A stretch of 64,000 bases of DNA from Lacinutrix sp. MedPE-SW. Its GTDB lineage: Bacteria; Bacteroidota; Bacteroidia; Flavobacteriales; Flavobacteriaceae. Every line of letters begins with the position of its first letter. Positions within the stretch are counted from its first letter, which is position 1. Shown piece after piece: positions 44,551 through 52,774 of this stretch. Location of the stretch: NCBI RefSeq assembly GCF_001874145.1, contig NZ_MPCX01000011.1, positions 1 to 64,000 on the forward strand. Direction: 5' to 3'. The position numbers and the translations under genes are program-made. Under the pieces are notes generated by a model. That model was not told the DNA's origin, searched no databases, and saw only the letters and a program-made list of their open reading frames with translations.

Positions 44551-45324
44551 ATGATTAATATGAAAAATATAGGCTTCCTTTTTTTAATTTTAACACTATT
44601 TGGATGTAATTCTAATAAAAAAAGCACTGTCGCACCTCCTAGTATTACCAGTGAAAAACAAATTGAAGAAAAACAATTCCCTAAATTAGAGCCTAACCGT
44701 TATAATGTTGCATTTTTAATAATGGATGGTACTTTTAATACAGAACTAACTGCGCCTTTCGATATTTTTCAACATACCATATTTAGAGAAAATATTAAGG
44801 CCATGAATGTTTTTACTGTTGCAAATACAGATAAACCTATTACTACTTTTGAAGGCATGCGTATTACTCCAGATTTTAACTATGTACAAGATAGCTTACC
44901 TAAAATAGATATATTGGTTGTACCTAGTGCTGAACATCATTTAGATACAGACCTAGAAGATAAAGTAATGATTGATTTTGTTAAAAAAATTGATAAAGAA
45001 GCTACTTTTATAACATCGCATTGTGATGGAGCTTTTGTATTGGCAAAAGCGGGACTATTAAATAATGTTACTTCAACAACTTTCCCTAGTGATATTGATA
45101 AAATGCGAGAAATGTTTCCTAAACTAGATATTAAAAAAGAGGTGTTATTTGTTCATGATGGTAAATACATTACCTCTGCTGGTGGTGCAAAAAGTTTTGA
45201 AGCTGCACTATATTTATGCGAATATCTTTACGGAAAAGAAATTGCACAATCCCTCGCTGGTGGTTTAGTAATAGACTGGAATCTTAATAATGTACCACAT
45301 TTAATTATTGAAAAAAATCTTTAA
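44551..45324 (+). CDS. DJ-1/PfpI family lipoprotein
   Basis: A 257-aa lipoprotein (IGFLFLILTLFGCNSNKK) with a class I glutamine-amidotransferase-like domain from about residue 50. Motifs: AFLIMDGTFNTELTAPFDIFQHT, LVVPSAEHH, and the nucleophile elbow FITSHCDGAFVLAKAGLL with the conserved Cys. The set-up is close to the AraC-regulator-type DJ-1 domain but without a DNA-binding part and attached to the envelope. The ATG at 44551 or the one nine bases later could be used. The stop overlaps that of the RES toxin by four bases (TTAA). Confidence 0.9.
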   Translation: MINMKNIGFLFLILTLFGCNSNKKSTVAPPSITSEKQIEEKQFPKLEPNRYNVAFLIMDGTFNTELTAPFDIFQHTIFRENIKAMNVFTVANTDKPITTFEGMRITPDFNYVQDSLPKIDILVVPSAEHHLDTDLEDKVMIDFVKKIDKEATFITSHCDGAFVLAKAGLLNNVTSTTFPSDIDKMREMFPKLDIKKEVLFVHDGKYITSAGGAKSFEAALYLCEYLYGKEIAQSLAGGLVIDWNLNNVPHLIIEKNL

Positions 45325-45791
45325 AGTTTTGTAGAATCCAACAAACGACTATCGATATCTAAATCTGAAATTTTAATAATCTTTAATTTACCTATGTCTT
45401 TATGCTTTGGGTTTACTAAAATATTATTTGCTATTGGCAGTATAGCACAAGGTACTTTTAATGCTAATTTTTTATTTTCTTTTAAAAAGTTATTTCCAAG
45501 ATTTATAGTACTGCTTTTTGGTGGGTTATCTCTCCAATCGCTATTTAAATCTTTTATTTTTAGACTTTTATTAACCAAGGTCTCTGGAATTTCCACTTCC
45601 ATATAACCAAAATCGTTAGATAAATATTTAAAATCAAGGTGCACTAAAACCTCTAAAAGACTTGTAGATAAACTGTCTGAGAAATATAACATAGCCATAC
45701 CTTTTTTATTCCAACGGCCACCATATAACCTAGAACCTTCACCAGATAAATCTTCTAAATATTGCTTTTTAGCTATTCTAAAACCTCGCAT
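45321..45791 (-). CDS. RES domain toxin (NAD+ phosphorylase type)
   Basis: A 156-aa RES-family toxin. RES toxins degrade cellular NAD+ and are neutralised by Xre/DUF2384 antitoxins. The invariant residues are visible in the N-terminal FRIAKKQYLEDLSGEGSRLYGGRWNKKGMAMLYFSDSLS (Arg and Glu), with TSLLEVLVHLD following. Length is typical. It lies two bases after its antitoxin gene on the same strand, in the standard antitoxin-toxin order. Confidence 0.93.
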   Translation of the reverse strand: MRGFRIAKKQYLEDLSGEGSRLYGGRWNKKGMAMLYFSDSLSTSLLEVLVHLDFKYLSNDFGYMEVEIPETLVNKSLKIKDLNSDWRDNPPKSSTINLGNNFLKENKKLALKVPCAILPIANNILVNPKHKDIGKLKIIKISDLDIDSRLLDSTKL

Positions 45792-45793
45792 AA

Positions 45794-46297
45794 TTAAGAG
45801 TAAACACCAAATTCTATACGGCCTAAAACATCTAAAATTAATGCAGTACCAAAACTGGTATCTAGCAAACTAATAGGTTTATTATAGTTTAAAACACGAA
45901 TATCACTGTGCAACCAAGATGTGAAGTTATCTAGTGTTCCTAAAACTTCTATACCGCGTGAAACAACTTGAGCAATTTCTAGTATTTGCTCTGTACTGTA
46001 AACATTTAATAAATCACTATCACTTTTACGTTGAATTGTACGGTGCGAAACATGTATTAAATCACTCATGTGCTCCATAGAAATACCTAATAATTTACTA
46101 AGCGTTAAAACCGTAGATTTTGGCAATCCTTTTCTAGTAATTTGAATAAGATCAAAATCGCTGTTTATATCTTGAGAGATATTTGCACTACCTCCCAAAA
46201 CACTTATAATTCTATCGTATTTGTTATCTAAGCCATAAAAAGTTTCTGGCTCATTTGCTAAGTTTTGAATACTAGATTCTTGTTTGTAAGGTTTCAT
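45794..46297 (-). CDS. Antitoxin Xre/MbcA/ParS (DUF2384) family
   Basis: A 167-aa antitoxin for the RES toxin. The N-terminal half contains an Xre-type helix-turn-helix (GLPKSTVLTLSKLLGISMEHMSDLIHVSHRTIQRK), the C-terminal half the toxin-binding DUF2384 domain (RGIEVLGTLDNFTSWLHSDIRVLNYNKPISLLDTSFGTALI). The ORF track starts at a GTG (46315) that falls on the -7 box TATATTTG, so I use the ATG at 46297. An inverted repeat around the -7 box suggests autoregulation. Confidence 0.92.
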   Translation of the reverse strand: MKPYKQESSIQNLANEPETFYGLDNKYDRIISVLGGSANISQDINSDFDLIQITRKGLPKSTVLTLSKLLGISMEHMSDLIHVSHRTIQRKSDSDLLNVYSTEQILEIAQVVSRGIEVLGTLDNFTSWLHSDIRVLNYNKPISLLDTSFGTALILDVLGRIEFGVYS

Positions 46298-46301
46298 GAT
46301 T

Positions 46302-46336
46302 ACGACATTTGACACAAATATAATTAATTTTGTCGT
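46302..46336 (-). promoter_or_regulatory. Promoter/operator of the toxin-antitoxin operon
   Basis: The -7 box TATATTTG (46315-46322, minus) is bracketed by the inverted repeat ACGACA (46302-46307) and TGTCGT (46331-46336). Such a palindrome around the core promoter is what an autorepressing Xre antitoxin would bind. Confidence 0.5.
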
Positions 46337-46362
46337 GATTTTAAAGTTTTACACTAAGTTTT

Positions 46363-46902
46363 TTAATTACAAATTTTACAATCTTCTTTTTCTTGTATTT
46401 CTCCAACCAATACACCATTATCATTCTCAACAAAACCACAACAATCCATAAAACCTTGTGCAACCATTTTTCGGGCGCGTTGTATTTGAGATTTTACGGT
46501 TGGCAGAGTAAGTTGTAATTGTTTCGCAATATCTGCTTGCTTTAATCCTTTAATATCTGAAAGAAACAATGGTTCTCTATACTTTTTAGGTAAGCTTTTT
46601 AAAATGCCATGTAAGCATTCTTTTTCTGTGTGAGTAGATTGTTTTATTTGCGTTTGAGTTTCAAAATTTGCAATCTCAAACGTTTTATTATTTGTTTTAA
46701 AATAATCTAGTACTGAATATCTTGCAATAGAAAATAACCAAGATTTTAGTTTAGAAACGTCTTGCAGAGTATTTAACTTAGTATGAATTTTTATAAACAC
46801 ATCCTGCAATATATCATCTGCTACCGCATCATTTTTTACTTTACTAAAAATAAAACGTTTTAAATCCTTAGCGTATGTTTGCCAAATTTGTTTTGTTGTC
46901 AT
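46363..46902 (-). CDS. sigZ: ECF-type RNA polymerase sigma factor SigZ
   Basis: A 179-aa sigma-70 family factor. Region 2 at about 5-70 (LKRFIFSKVKNDAVADDILQDVFIKIHTKL ... KLKSWLFSIARYSVLDYF) and region 4 at about 100-155 (LKSLPKKYREPLFLSDIKGLKQADIAKQLQLTLPTVKSQIQRARKMV) are complete. The tail carries a cysteine cluster, MDCCGFVEN ... EDCKICN (four Cys), suited to bind a metal or sense thiol stress. The ORF-track start is a TTG at 46908; the ATG at 46902 is preferred. Fifty-six bases upstream, on the same strand, ends a 33-residue cysteine-rich gene. Confidence 0.88.
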   Translation of the reverse strand: MTTKQIWQTYAKDLKRFIFSKVKNDAVADDILQDVFIKIHTKLNTLQDVSKLKSWLFSIARYSVLDYFKTNNKTFEIANFETQTQIKQSTHTEKECLHGILKSLPKKYREPLFLSDIKGLKQADIAKQLQLTLPTVKSQIQRARKMVAQGFMDCCGFVENDNGVLVGEIQEKEDCKICN

Positions 46903-46914
46903 AACCAAAATATT

Positions 46915-46954
46915 AAGTCGGTTTTACATAGAGTAAATTACATAAAACCAACTT
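46915..46954 (-). promoter_or_regulatory. Hairpin between the cysteine-rich gene and sigZ
   Basis: A 12-bp stem (AAGTCGGTTTTA / TAAAACCAACTT on the plus strand) is fully paired as minus-strand RNA, with one G-U pair, around a 16-base loop. It is followed by AATATTTTGG rather than a clean U-run, so it may be a leaky terminator or an RNA-stabilising element that sets the ratio of the two products. Confidence 0.5.
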
Positions 46955-46958
46955 TTAA

Positions 46959-47060
46959 TTAACACTTACAATTTACGCAAGTACAATTCTCGCATGTACA
47001 AGATTTACAATTGCCTTTTTTACAAGATTCACAGTTACAGTTACATTCTATATTTTTCAT
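46959..47060 (-). CDS. 33-aa cysteine-rich microprotein (metallothionein-like)
   Basis: Too short for the ORF track. The ATG at 47060 opens a 33-residue frame starting MKNIECNCNCESC with 11 Cys, arranged as CNCNC, CxxC, CTC, CTC and a final CKC, and no hydrophobic part. The density of Cys-x-Cys and Cys-x-x-Cys pairs is what metallothioneins use to bind Zn, Cu or Cd. A random frame would be unlikely to show one-third cysteine, all in alternating pairs, bounded by ATG and TAA. It is read in the same direction as sigZ, whose product has a cysteine tail, and ends 56 bases before it. A possible ECF-type promoter lies upstream. No homologue is claimed. Confidence 0.7.
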   Translation of the reverse strand: MKNIECNCNCESCKKGNCKSCTCENCTCVNCKC

Positions 47061-47087
47061 AATTATTATTATTTAGTGTTTATATAA

Positions 47088-47116
47088 TAGACTAAAAATT
47101 ATGTAAAAAGATGCAA
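47088..47116 (-). promoter_or_regulatory. Possible ECF-type promoter of the cysteine-rich gene and sigZ
   Basis: On the minus strand, TTGCATC, 17 bases, GTCTA. A GTCTA-type -10 is common for ECF sigma factors, and no TAnnTTTG box is found here, so the operon might be read by SigZ itself. Speculative. Confidence 0.25.
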
Positions 47117-47136
47117 AAAAACTTTACAAATTTTAG

Positions 47137-47577
47137 TTAAACTCTTTTAACAGGATTATTTTTTACTACATGAGATAAAACAATTTGAGTTTTAACCTCT
47201 CCATAAACAATTAATTGATCTATAAATGATTCTAAATGTTTTTGATGTTTTAATACAACTTCCATTACAATATTTTCGTTACCAGTAATTCTATAACAAT
47301 TTGTAACCTCATCATAAGTTTTTACTTTTTCTAAAAAGGGCTTTAACATGCCCATAAATGCTCTTAAGTTAATAATAGCTTTAAATTGATAACCAACAGC
47401 TATAGAAGAAACCATTGTATTATAGCTTTGTATAACTCCGGCATCTTCCATTTTTTTTATACGCTCTGAAACTGCTGGAGAGGATATGCCTACTTGTCTA
47501 CCAATTTCGGCATTAGATTGTCTCGCTTGCTTTTGCAAACAATTTAAAATTTTCCAATTTAAATTATCAATAGTCAT
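47137..47577 (-). CDS. Lrp/AsnC family transcriptional regulator
   Basis: A 146-aa regulator. N-terminal winged HTH at 4-60 (NLNWKILNCLQKQARQSNAEIGRQVGISSPAVSERIKKMEDAGVIQSY) and C-terminal RAM/AsnC ligand-binding domain (YDEVTNCYRITGNENIVMEVVLKHQKHLESFIDQLIVYGEVKTQIVLS). Typical length. Lrp-type proteins sense amino acids as octamers; the effector is not visible. Divergent from the 131-aa gene at 47696; the shared upstream region has a direct repeat that could be its operator. Confidence 0.93.
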   Translation of the reverse strand: MTIDNLNWKILNCLQKQARQSNAEIGRQVGISSPAVSERIKKMEDAGVIQSYNTMVSSIAVGYQFKAIINLRAFMGMLKPFLEKVKTYDEVTNCYRITGNENIVMEVVLKHQKHLESFIDQLIVYGEVKTQIVLSHVVKNNPVKRV

Positions 47578-47590
47578 GTTTAAACTTTTT

Positions 47591-47620
47591 AAGCAAATAT
47601 ATTTAAAAATTAAAGCAAAT
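47591..47620. promoter_or_regulatory. lrp promoter region with a 22-bp-spaced direct repeat
   Basis: AAGCAAAT occurs at 47591-47598 and again at 47613-47620, i.e. two helical turns apart. The first copy overlaps the lrp -7 box (minus-strand TATATTTG at 47594-47601). This is a plausible autoregulatory site for an Lrp-type protein. Confidence 0.4.
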
Positions 47621-47695
47621 AGTTATTTTTACATTAATATCTAAATCCAACTTTTTAAACTTGTTATTAAATTTGATAAAAATTGAAAAAGAAAA

Positions 47696-48091
47696 ATGTA
47701 TTACAATCTTCCACCACATGTACCTAAATCGCCTATATATCAAAAGGCTCTGGATATATTTGCCTTATCGCAAAATATTTCTATTTATTTAAGAGACGAT
47801 TTATCTTACTTAAAAAATAATGGAGAAGAAGACGAAAACATTTATGTTTCTGGTGACATTGTACAGCAATCTGTTTCTTTAGGTTCTGAAATTATAAAAG
47901 TGGAGTTAGAACATTGTAAAGAAAAAAAACACAAACAACTTTATAGTTTAAGAAGATTAACAAACAGGTTGTACCGAAATTGTATTAAACTAGAAAAATG
48001 CAATAGTAACGGAAAAGACTATCTTCCCATATTAAGAAAAGAATTAAAAATTTTTAAAAAGCTTCAAAGCCATTGGGCTTTAACATTGTAA
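47696..48091 (+). CDS. Hypothetical helical protein divergent from lrp
   Basis: A 131-aa soluble protein, mainly helical (KALDIFALSQNISIYLRDDLSYLKNN, GDIVQQSVSLGSEIIKVELEHCKEKKHKQLYSLRRLTNRLYRN). The helix lengths recall four-helix-bundle proteins of the 23S-rRNA-intervening-sequence type, but key motifs are not clear, so I leave it unnamed. It shares its upstream region with the Lrp gene and may be a target of that regulator (inference). It ends in a strong terminator. Confidence 0.65.
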   Translation: MYYNLPPHVPKSPIYQKALDIFALSQNISIYLRDDLSYLKNNGEEDENIYVSGDIVQQSVSLGSEIIKVELEHCKEKKHKQLYSLRRLTNRLYRNCIKLEKCNSNGKDYLPILRKELKIFKKLQSHWALTL

Positions 48092-48116
48092 CTATTTAAC
48101 CAACCACCATTATTAA

Positions 48117-48150
48117 AAAAGCACTTAATTTAAATAAATTAAGTGCTTTT
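48117..48150 (+). terminator. Terminator after the 131-aa gene
   Basis: AAAAGCACTTAATTT / AAATTAAGTGCTTTT, a 15-bp stem with loop AAAT, T-rich downstream. The A-run upstream could also serve IcmF-gene transcripts from the other strand, although that gene ends about 100 bases away. Confidence 0.88.
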
Positions 48151-48248
48151 TATTTTTATAACAACTAATCGTTTTCTAAAGTCCCAAATAAATATAGTAT
48201 AAGCAATTCATGTACTTTTTTGGAAAAAGCAAAAAAGTGTTTCTCTAC

Positions 48249-51200
48249 TTACATATTTCGGCGATACTGACCACCAACTTCAAATAACGCTGAAGTTATT
48301 TCACCTAAACTACATACTTTACAAACATCCATTAAGGCTTCAAAAATATTTTCGTTATTAATGGCTTTGTGCTGTAAGTCTTTAAGCATCGCTTTAGTAT
48401 CATTTGCTTTATGTAAATTCTCTAAAGTTTTTATCTGGAATTGCTTCTCTTCTTCTGTTGCTCTAATGACTTCCGCAGGAATTACCGTTGGCGAACCTTT
48501 AGAACTTAAAAATGTATTTACACCTACAATTGGGAACTTTCCGTTGTGTTTTAATGTTTCGTAGTATAAACTCTCTTCTTGTATTTTACTACGTTGGTAC
48601 ATGGTTTCCATTGCACCTAAAACGCCACCACGTTCTGTTATTCTATCAAACTCTTGTAAAACTGCTTCTTCAACTAAATCAGTTAATTCTTCAATAATAA
48701 AAGAGCCTTGTATTGGATTTTCATTTTTATTTAATCCTAATTCTTTATTTATAATTAACTGAATAGCCATTGCACGTCTAACCGATTCTTCAGTTGGTGT
48801 GGTAATGGCTTCGTCATACGCGTTAGTGTGTAATGAGTTACAATTATCGTAAATAGCATATAAGGCTTGAAGCGTTGTACGAATGTCGTTAAAATCTATT
48901 TCTTGAGCATGTAAGCTTCGTCCAGAAGTTTGAATATGGTATTTAAGCATTTGTGCTCTTGCATTAGCTCCATATTTATGTTTCATGGCTTTTGCCCAAA
49001 TTTTTCTGGCAACACGACCAATTACTGCGTATTCTGGATCAATTCCGTTAGAGAAAAAGAACGATAAGTTTGGTCCAAATTTATTAATATCCATACCACG
49101 ACTTAAATAATATTCCACATAAGTGAAACCGTTAGATAAGGTCAATGCTAATTGTGTAATTGGGTTGGCTCCAGCTTCTGCAATATGATATCCAGAAATA
49201 GAAACCGAATAGAAATTTCGCACATTATTCTCTATAAAATATTCTTGTACATCTCCCATTAATCGCAATGCGAATTCGGTAGAAAAAATACAAGTGTTTT
49301 GTGCTTGATCTTCTTTTAAAATATCTGCCTGAACTGTTCCTCTTACTTGTGCAATGGTATTCTTTTTAATTTCTGCATACACATCTGCTGGCAAGACTTG
49401 GTCTCCAGTAACACCTAAAAGCATTAATCCTAAACCGTTATTTCCTTCTGGTAAATCGCCGTTATAAGTAGGACGCTCTTTGCCTTTATAAAGTTTTGCG
49501 ATTTTTGCTTCAACTTCTTTTTCTAGACCATTTTCTTTAATGTAAATCTCACATTGTTGGTCTATGGCAGCATTCATAAAGAAACCTAATAACATAGGCG
49601 CAGGACCATTAATAGTCATACTTACCGATGTCATGACGTTTGCTAAATCGAAACCAGAATATAATTTTTTAGCATCGTCTAAACAGCAAATAGAAACACC
49701 AGCATTACCAATTTTACCGTAAATATCTGGACGTAAATCTGGGTCGTTACCATAAAGTGTCACACTATCAAAAGCGGTAGATAAACGTTTTGCCGGTAAA
49801 CCTGCACTTACGTAATGAAAACGTCTGTTTGTACGCTCTGGTCCACCTTCACCAGCAAACATACGTGCTGGATCTTCACCTGTACGTTTAAATGGATATA
49901 ATCCCGAAGTATATGGAAATTCTCCTGGCACATTTTCTTGTAAGGTCCAACGTAATAAATCTCCCCAAGCTTGGTACTTTGGTAAAGCTACACGAGGAAT
50001 TTGTAAGTGAGATAATGACTCAGAGTGTGTTTCAATTTTAATCTCTTTATCTCTTACTTTAAAGCTATATATTGGATTTTTATATTTATTTACCTTTTCA
50101 TCCCAACCGGTAATGACTTCCCAATTGTATGGGTCTAAGTTTAATTTAACACGATCGAATTCGGCAATAAGCAATTTTACAAAATCTTTATTGTCTTCTT
50201 TTATTTCAAAAGAATTTGAAGCAATTCCAGCTTTATCTAATTCTGGAGTTACTTCTAATACAGATTCTATAGTTTTATAAATTCCGTATAATTTTTGAGC
50301 AACTTCAACTTGTGTTTTAGCTGTTTTATCATAAGCACGATTATTTTCAGCTATTTCAGATAAATAACGTGTTCTACTTGGCGGAATTACAAAAATCTTC
50401 TCACTCATTTCATCAGAAATATGGAACGTAGATTTTAAGTCTGAATCTGCCTTTTCAACCAACTTATCCATAATCGCTTTGTACAGCGTATTCATTCCTG
50501 GATCGTTAAATTGCGAAGCTATTGTACCATAAACAGGTAATTCTTCTTGTGGTGTATCCCAAAGGTTATTGTTACGCATGTATTGTTTTTTTACATCACG
50601 TAAGGCATCTAAAGATCCACGTTTATCAAATTTATTAATGGCTACTAGATCTGCAAAATCTAGCATATCAATTTTTTCTAATTGTGTTGCAGCACCAAAT
50701 TCTGGTGTCATAACATAAAGAGAAACATCAGAATGTTCTATAATTTCAGTATCCGATTGTCCAATTCCAGACGTTTCTAAAATAATTAAATCATATTCGG
50801 CAGCTTTTAAAACCTCAACCGCTTCATTAACATATTTAGATAGCGCTAAGTTAGATTGACGTGTTGCCAAACTACGCATATATACTCTTGGAGAATTGAT
50901 AGCATTCATACGAATACGATCTCCTAAAAGTGCTCCTCCAGTTTTTCTTTTTGATGGGTCTACAGAGACTAAACCAATTGTTTTTTCTGGAAAATCTATT
51001 AAAAAACGACGAACCAACTCGTCAACCAAACTAGATTTTCCTGCGCCTCCCGTTCCTGTAATTCCTAAAACTGGTGTTTTAGAATTTTTATTTTTTAAAT
51101 GTATTTTATCTAAAGTATCTTTTGCAACTTCTGGAAAGTTCTCGGCAGAAGATATAACTCTGGCAATGGCTTTTGGGTTTTTAGTTGCAAGTGCATCTAT

Positions 51201-51662
51201 TTCATTATTTAAAGTATCACCAATGGCAAAATCTGATTGTTCTACCAAATCGTTAATCATACCTTGTAATCCCATGGCGCGACCATCATCTGGAGAATAA
51301 ATTCGTGCAATACCATAATCCATTAACTCCTCAATTTCTGAAGGCAAAATTACGCCGCCGCCGCCGCCAAATATTTTAATATGTTCTGCTCCTCTTTCTT
51401 TTAAAAGGTCGTACATATATTTAAAATACTCATTATGCCCACCTTGATAAGAGGTTAAGCAAATTGCATTAGCATCTTCTTGAATAGCAGTATTTACAAC
51501 CTCGTCCACGCTTCTATCATGGCCTAAATGTATAACTTCTACTCCTGTAGATTGGATAATACGACGCATTATATTTATTGATGCATCATGCCCATCAAAT
51601 AATGCTGCAGCTGTTACTATTCTAACTTTATATTTTGGATTGTAAGGTGCTTTTTGTTCCAT
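48249..51662 (-). CDS. icmF: Fused isobutyryl/methylmalonyl-CoA mutase (IcmF type)
   Basis: A 1137-aa adenosylcobalamin-dependent mutase joined to its own G-protein chaperone. Residues 1-150: B12-binding domain with lower-ligand His25 ([10 protein letters not shown]). Residues about 190-440: MeaB/MeaI-like GTPase, Walker [11 protein letters not shown] near 203-211, [31 protein letters not shown], and NKFDKRG. Residues about 520-1137: mutase barrel, [74 protein letters not shown]. The Phe in RMFAG, where methylmalonyl-CoA mutases have Tyr, points to isobutyryl/butyryl-CoA or related substrates. No cobalamin riboswitch was seen upstream. Confidence 0.93.
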   Translation of the reverse strand: MEQKAPYNPKYKVRIVTAAALFDGHDASINIMRRIIQSTGVEVIHLGHDRSVDEVVNTAIQEDANAICLTSYQGGHNEYFKYMYDLLKERGAEHIKIFGGGGGVILPSEIEELMDYGIARIYSPDDGRAMGLQGMINDLVEQSDFAIGDTLNNEIDALATKNPKAIARVISSAENFPEVAKDTLDKIHLKNKNSKTPVLGITGTGGAGKSSLVDELVRRFLIDFPEKTIGLVSVDPSKRKTGGALLGDRIRMNAINSPRVYMRSLATRQSNLALSKYVNEAVEVLKAAEYDLIILETSGIGQSDTEIIEHSDVSLYVMTPEFGAATQLEKIDMLDFADLVAINKFDKRGSLDALRDVKKQYMRNNNLWDTPQEELPVYGTIASQFNDPGMNTLYKAIMDKLVEKADSDLKSTFHISDEMSEKIFVIPPSRTRYLSEIAENNRAYDKTAKTQVEVAQKLYGIYKTIESVLEVTPELDKAGIASNSFEIKEDNKDFVKLLIAEFDRVKLNLDPYNWEVITGWDEKVNKYKNPIYSFKVRDKEIKIETHSESLSHLQIPRVALPKYQAWGDLLRWTLQENVPGEFPYTSGLYPFKRTGEDPARMFAGEGGPERTNRRFHYVSAGLPAKRLSTAFDSVTLYGNDPDLRPDIYGKIGNAGVSICCLDDAKKLYSGFDLANVMTSVSMTINGPAPMLLGFFMNAAIDQQCEIYIKENGLEKEVEAKIAKLYKGKERPTYNGDLPEGNNGLGLMLLGVTGDQVLPADVYAEIKKNTIAQVRGTVQADILKEDQAQNTCIFSTEFALRLMGDVQEYFIENNVRNFYSVSISGYHIAEAGANPITQLALTLSNGFTYVEYYLSRGMDINKFGPNLSFFFSNGIDPEYAVIGRVARKIWAKAMKHKYGANARAQMLKYHIQTSGRSLHAQEIDFNDIRTTLQALYAIYDNCNSLHTNAYDEAITTPTEESVRRAMAIQLIINKELGLNKNENPIQGSFIIEELTDLVEEAVLQEFDRITERGGVLGAMETMYQRSKIQEESLYYETLKHNGKFPIVGVNTFLSSKGSPTVIPAEVIRATEEEKQFQIKTLENLHKANDTKAMLKDLQHKAINNENIFEALMDVCKVCSLGEITSALFEVGGQYRRNM

Positions 51663-51809
51663 TACTAATTTTAAGTGTGATTAAGGCTTGCAATTTACGG
51701 AATATTCAAAAAAATCGTTACCAAAATCATAATTATCTAATACTACTATGCGGTATTATATTTAAAACTTTTTTGCATTACCTTAGTTATACTATTAATA
51801 ATCAACATA

Positions 51810-52658
51810 ATGAATAAAATTACACTACAAATACATTGCAAAGACCAAACTGGCATAATAGCCTCTGTTACTAATTTTATTGCCAATAATAATGGAAACA
51901 TAGTATACATAGACCAACATGTTGATAGAGAACAAGATATTTTCTGTATGCGATTAGAAAGTGAGTTTAAAGCTTTTTCAATGGCAAGTTTTAAATCAAA
52001 TTTCACCAATGTATTAGCTGAAAGGTTTAACATGAAATGGCGAATTTATGATGTTGAAGACAAACCAAAAATGGCACTATTTGTTTCTAAATACGACCAT
52101 TGCTTGTATGATTTATTAGGAAGATATAATTCTGGAGAATTGTTTGTAGATATTCCTTTTATAATTAGTAATCATAATAATTTAAAACCTATTGCTGAAA
52201 GCTTTAATATTCCTTTTTATTATATTCCTGTCACAAAAGACACTAAAGCTGAAGCTGAAGCACAACAACTTAAACTTTGTAAAGAGCATGGTATTAATTT
52301 TATTGTTTTAGCACGTTACATGCAAATTGTAACAAATACATTAATTAATGAATACCCAAATAAAATTATTAATATTCATCATTCTTTTTTACCTGCATTT
52401 GTAGGAGCAAAACCTTATCATTCTGCCTATAAACGCGGTGTTAAAATTATTGGAGCAACAAGCCATTATGTAACTACAGACTTGGATGCAGGACCAATTA
52501 TTGCACAAGATGTAGCAAGCGTTTCGCATACACACGCAATAGAAGATTTAATTACTAAAGGTCGTGATCTTGAAAAAATAGTATTAGCCACTGCAATAAA
52601 ACACCACATAAACCGAAAAGTTATGGTGTTTAATAATAAAACAATTATTTTTTCATAG
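51810..52658 (+). CDS. purU: Formyltetrahydrofolate deformylase
   Basis: Hydrolyses 10-formyl-THF to THF and formate, balancing one-carbon pools and feeding PurT. The 282-aa protein has an N-terminal ACT domain (LQIHCKDQTGIIASVTNFIANNNGNIVYIDQHVD), then the formyltransferase-like catalytic domain: MALFVSKYDHCLYDLL, the active-site IINIHHSFLPAFVGAKPYHSAYKRGVKIIGATSHYVTTDLDAGPIIAQD (Asn, His, Asp). Cytoplasmic. Divergent from icmF. Confidence 0.96.
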   Translation: MNKITLQIHCKDQTGIIASVTNFIANNNGNIVYIDQHVDREQDIFCMRLESEFKAFSMASFKSNFTNVLAERFNMKWRIYDVEDKPKMALFVSKYDHCLYDLLGRYNSGELFVDIPFIISNHNNLKPIAESFNIPFYYIPVTKDTKAEAEAQQLKLCKEHGINFIVLARYMQIVTNTLINEYPNKIINIHHSFLPAFVGAKPYHSAYKRGVKIIGATSHYVTTDLDAGPIIAQDVASVSHTHAIEDLITKGRDLEKIVLATAIKHHINRKVMVFNNKTIIFS

Positions 52659-52774
52659 AAAGCATTCTATATGTAATACCATTTTTTATTTAAAGAATAG
52701 TTAACGTAATGCACAAGTTTTGAGTTAAAATCTCATCTTAAGAATGAGTATATTTACACCATAAATTATAGGAC

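Noticed and set aside
44499-44627. 43-residue N-terminal extension of the CocE-type hydrolase
   Set aside because: It comes before a perfect lipoprotein signal peptide, and includes the region upstream of the divergent DJ-1 gene.
50896-51300. 134-aa plus-strand ORF
   Set aside because: Antisense to the GTPase domain of the fused mutase; no recognisable features.
51663-51809. Cobalamin riboswitch upstream of the B12-dependent mutase
   Set aside because: The interval is only 147 bases, shared with purU, and lacks any recognisable B12-box.
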